Below are positions 61,892 through 64,000 of a DNA stretch of 64,000 nt, piece after piece (the first letter of the stretch is position 1; each line of letters opens with the position of its first letter). The DNA is from Clostridium sp. CMCC3677 (GTDB taxonomy: Bacteria; Bacillota; Clostridia; Clostridiales; Clostridiaceae). The notes below the pieces were generated by a model. The model was given only the letters and a program-made list of their open reading frames with translations. It ran no database searches and was not told the origin of the DNA. The stretch spans positions 1-64,000 of the forward strand of contig NZ_JAMQHS010000006.1 of the NCBI RefSeq assembly GCF_023845585.1. The letters run 5' to 3'. Made by a program: the position numbers and the translations under genes.

Positions 61892-63196
61892 CTATCTATT
61901 TTCTTTAGTTTCATTTATTATGCTTTTCATTTGTTCCTTGCTTAAAGCACCATTTACATAGCCATAAACATTTCCATCTTTATCTATCATAAATGTAGTT
62001 GGTAAAGACATTATTCTATAATTATTAAATACCTCTCCACTCTCATCAAAAACTACTGGGAATGTATATCCCTGCTCATTTAAGAATTGTTTAATTCCTT
62101 CTATGTCCTTTTCTTCTCCACCTGGTTGAGCTAATCCTAAGATAATAACATCATCTTTATTATAATTAAATTCTTTATACAGCTCTTCTATATGAGGCAT
62201 CTCCCTACGACATGGCGGACACCATGTTGCCCAGAAATTTAAAAATACAGTTTTACCTTTATAATCAGATAATTTATGAACATTTCCATACTGATCCTTT
62301 AACGTAAAATCAAATGATGGTTGCAAAGGTTCCTTTTCTATATCTTCATTACTTGAATTTGTACTATTAGAATTATTTCTTTCTTCTGATTCTTTAATAT
62401 ATTGTTCTTCTCTTTTAATTTCTTCTTTTTCTTCTGAGGTTAATTTAGTATTTTCATTACTTCCTACTTGATTTAAATAACCTGTAACATTATTTAACCA
62501 TCCTGTAAAAGTCATTACTCCCATAATTATCATTAGGACTCCACCTATTTTTATTGTATACTTCATAACATTTTTATTATTTTTTATAAAATTTAAAGCT
62601 TGAGTTGTAAAAAGACCTAATATTAAAAATGGTATTACAAAGCCTAAGCAATATATTAAAACCAATAAATTTCCAATAGCTGCATCTTTAGCACTTGATG
62701 CAAGAATTAAAACTGATGATAATGCTGGACCAACACAAGGTGTCCATGCAAAGCTAAATGTAAATCCCATTATATAAGCTATTAAGGGATTTACCTTCTT
62801 TCCATTTAAGTTTATTTTTAATTTACGTTCTCTTTGCAAAAATTTAAATTCAAAAATTCCCATTTGAAATAAACCTAAAATAATTATTATAATTCCACTA
62901 ATTTTAGTGAAAATCATTTTATTATTATTAAAAAATGTTCCTATTGTGGTAAATGAAATTCCTAATATGAAAAAAGCTGTTGAAATTCCTAGTACAAAAA
63001 ATATAGTGTGAAATAATACTTTTTTTCTTTCATAAGTATATGTACCATCATTATTTTGTTTTTTAGCATTTCCTGCTAAATACCCAATGTAAAGTGGTAT
63101 TAAAGGTAATACACAAGGGGATAGAAATGAAACTATCCCCTCAAAAAATACTAATAAATAACTCACATTACTTACAGAGGTTATTCCTTCAAACAT
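61892..63196 (-). CDS. CcdA-TlpA fusion: membrane thiol transporter with extracytoplasmic thioredoxin-like domain
   Basis: A 434-aa protein. Residues 1-235 are CcdA (six membrane helices), with cysteines in FLSPCVLPLIP and FAWTPCVGPALS that carry electrons across the membrane. A short charged linker (SEERNNSNSTNSSNED) leads to a TlpA/ResA-like domain (about 290-430) with FLNFWATWCPPCRREMP (CxxC). Electrons come from cytoplasmic thioredoxin, encoded by the gene just upstream with a 1-bp gap. The fused protein reduces disulfides outside the membrane. Confidence 0.9.
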   Translation of the reverse strand: MFEGITSVSNVSYLLVFFEGIVSFLSPCVLPLIPLYIGYLAGNAKKQNNDGTYTYERKKVLFHTIFFVLGISTAFFILGISFTTIGTFFNNNKMIFTKISGIIIIILGLFQMGIFEFKFLQRERKLKINLNGKKVNPLIAYIMGFTFSFAWTPCVGPALSSVLILASSAKDAAIGNLLVLIYCLGFVIPFLILGLFTTQALNFIKNNKNVMKYTIKIGGVLMIIMGVMTFTGWLNNVTGYLNQVGSNENTKLTSEEKEEIKREEQYIKESEERNNSNSTNSSNEDIEKEPLQPSFDFTLKDQYGNVHKLSDYKGKTVFLNFWATWCPPCRREMPHIEELYKEFNYNKDDVIILGLAQPGGEEKDIEGIKQFLNEQGYTFPVVFDESGEVFNNYRIMSLPTTFMIDKDGNVYGYVNGALSKEQMKSIINETKENR

Positions 63197-63197
63197 T

Positions 63198-63533
63198 TTA
63201 TAAATAAGCCTTTAATTTATTTGTTATATTTTCTTTTGGCATAAATCCAGTTAAGTTTTCTACTGCTTTTCCATCTTTAAATATTATCATTGTGGGAATA
63301 GAAAAAACTCCGTATTTTTGTGCTACTTCTCCACTTTCATCTACATCTAATTTAAACAATTTAGCCTTATCATTAAATTCGTTACTAACTTCTTCAAAGA
63401 TAGGTGCTAACATCTTACATGGACCACACCAATTTGCAAAAAAGTCAACCACTACTACTCCCTTAGTATTTTCTACATTTTCCATAAATTCTCTGCTATT
63501 TATAATTTTAGCCATAATAAAGCCTCCTATCAT
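63198..63533 (-). CDS. trxA: Thioredoxin
   Basis: A 111-aa thioredoxin with the active site FFANWCGPCKML near residues 31-42 and the cis-Pro in SIPTMII near 80. The likely start is at MAKIINS, codon 6 (MIGGFIMAK), behind GGAGGC. It ends one base before the CcdA-TlpA gene, so the two form a coupled redox operon. It should reduce the membrane partner CcdA. Confidence 0.92.
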   Translation of the reverse strand: MIGGFIMAKIINSREFMENVENTKGVVVVDFFANWCGPCKMLAPIFEEVSNEFNDKAKLFKLDVDESGEVAQKYGVFSIPTMIIFKDGKAVENLTGFMPKENITNKLKAYL

Positions 63534-63812
63534 ATTTAAAACATATTATAATTGTATTTGTTAATTTTATTATACTTGTATTTCTATAATACTTAAGTGA
63601 CTTAATCACATTAAATTACTATAAAATACTATATTTATTATTTTAATTATTAGTAGTAATGTTTAAAAATATATCGTCCTATAAAGCCTATGCAATATAT
63701 TAATTGGTATTTATCCTCTGTTTTCTCTTTTTTTTCTAAAGTTTCTTGATTTTTGTCCGTATAAATAACCAGCACCAAATATTATAACTATACAAAAAAG
63801 GGGGAAAATTAA

Positions 63813-64000
63813 ATGAAAACTACTAAAAAACTTCTTAAGTCATTTGCACAAGGATTATTAGCAGTTATGCTTATCAATGGATTTGCATATATTAGTGATT
63901 TTAAAACTAATAACAATGTTTTTCTATCAGGAATAACAGAAGATAATTCTGCAAAAGAAACTACAGATAAAAATGTGATTACTGAAAATATTAGTGATGA
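63813..64000 (+). CDS. Start of a secreted protein, cut by the window end
   Basis: ATG at 63813 with AAGGGGG ten bases ahead reads MKTTKKLLKSFAQGLLAVMLINGFAYISDF, a signal-peptide-like start, then NNVFLSGITEDNSAKETTDKN. The frame is open to the window edge. The product is unknown. It is divergent from the thioredoxin operon. Confidence 0.6.
   Translation, partial: MKTTKKLLKSFAQGLLAVMLINGFAYISDFKTNNNVFLSGITEDNSAKETTDKNVITENISD

Overview
The window is very A+T-rich DNA with clostridial features: strong GGAGG-type ribosome-binding sites, frequent TTG and GTG starts, spore-coat (CotF-type) genes, choline-binding-like cell-wall repeats and clostridial GGGtGRT Fe-S genes. It most resembles a group I Clostridium of the butyricum/beijerinckii kind. 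That is an inference from protein style, since no rRNA is present. The only RNA genes I can support are one tRNA-Leu(CAA) and an M-box (Mg2+) riboswitch. There is no CRISPR array, rRNA, or intact transposase or integrase.

Layout. 1-4.9 kb: a minus-strand effector locus of the VgrG/PAAR type. It has an Imm11-like gene, a DUF4280 PAAR-like spike tip, a VgrG spike, a YwqJ-type deaminase toxin, a SUKH-3 immunity gene, and then an orphan second toxin tail with a frameshifted second SUKH-3 gene. The VgrG and toxin genes were one reading frame until a 23-bp tandem duplication split them. 5-12 kb: isocitrate dehydrogenase, a YeiH-type exporter with a LysR regulator, an AAA ATPase/nuclease and a chemotaxis receptor. 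12.1-15.9 kb: a sugar ABC importer (binding protein and two permeases, no ATPase) behind LacI-type operators, one of which lies in front of the divergent chemotaxis receptor. 16-24.3 kb: K+ channel, S41 protease, bifunctional autolysin, PilZ protein, and an ECF sigma / PadR / helical-prefix-FtsW operon. 24.4-38.3 kb: a patchwork of small lipoproteins, wall-binding proteins (CAP protein, GH24 lysozyme) and many broken genes (GrpB/HepT, two methyltransferase loci, OYE/HxlR). 38.6-45.4 kb: an accessory block with an AIPR phage-defence gene and several little-known genes. 46-51 kb: CotF-type coat proteins, DUF4097, a metallo-beta-lactamase-fold protein, a dimethylargininase-like enzyme and a phage replication relic. 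51.6-54.5 kb: GGGtGRT and its Fe-S scaffold, with a copy of the GGGtGRT 3' end displaced beyond a DUF3791/DUF3990 cassette. 54.6-64 kb: tRNA-Leu, DUF1846, an M-box in front of a metallophosphoesterase, and a redox operon (thioredoxin, CcdA-TlpA fusion) next to a secreted cysteine-rich protein.

The overall picture is a chromosomal region rich in conflict genes and decay. At least a dozen genes carry nonsense codons, homopolymer frameshifts or deletion junctions, mixed with intact housekeeping and envelope genes. Function statements for named families rest on sequence motifs read by eye. No database search was possible.
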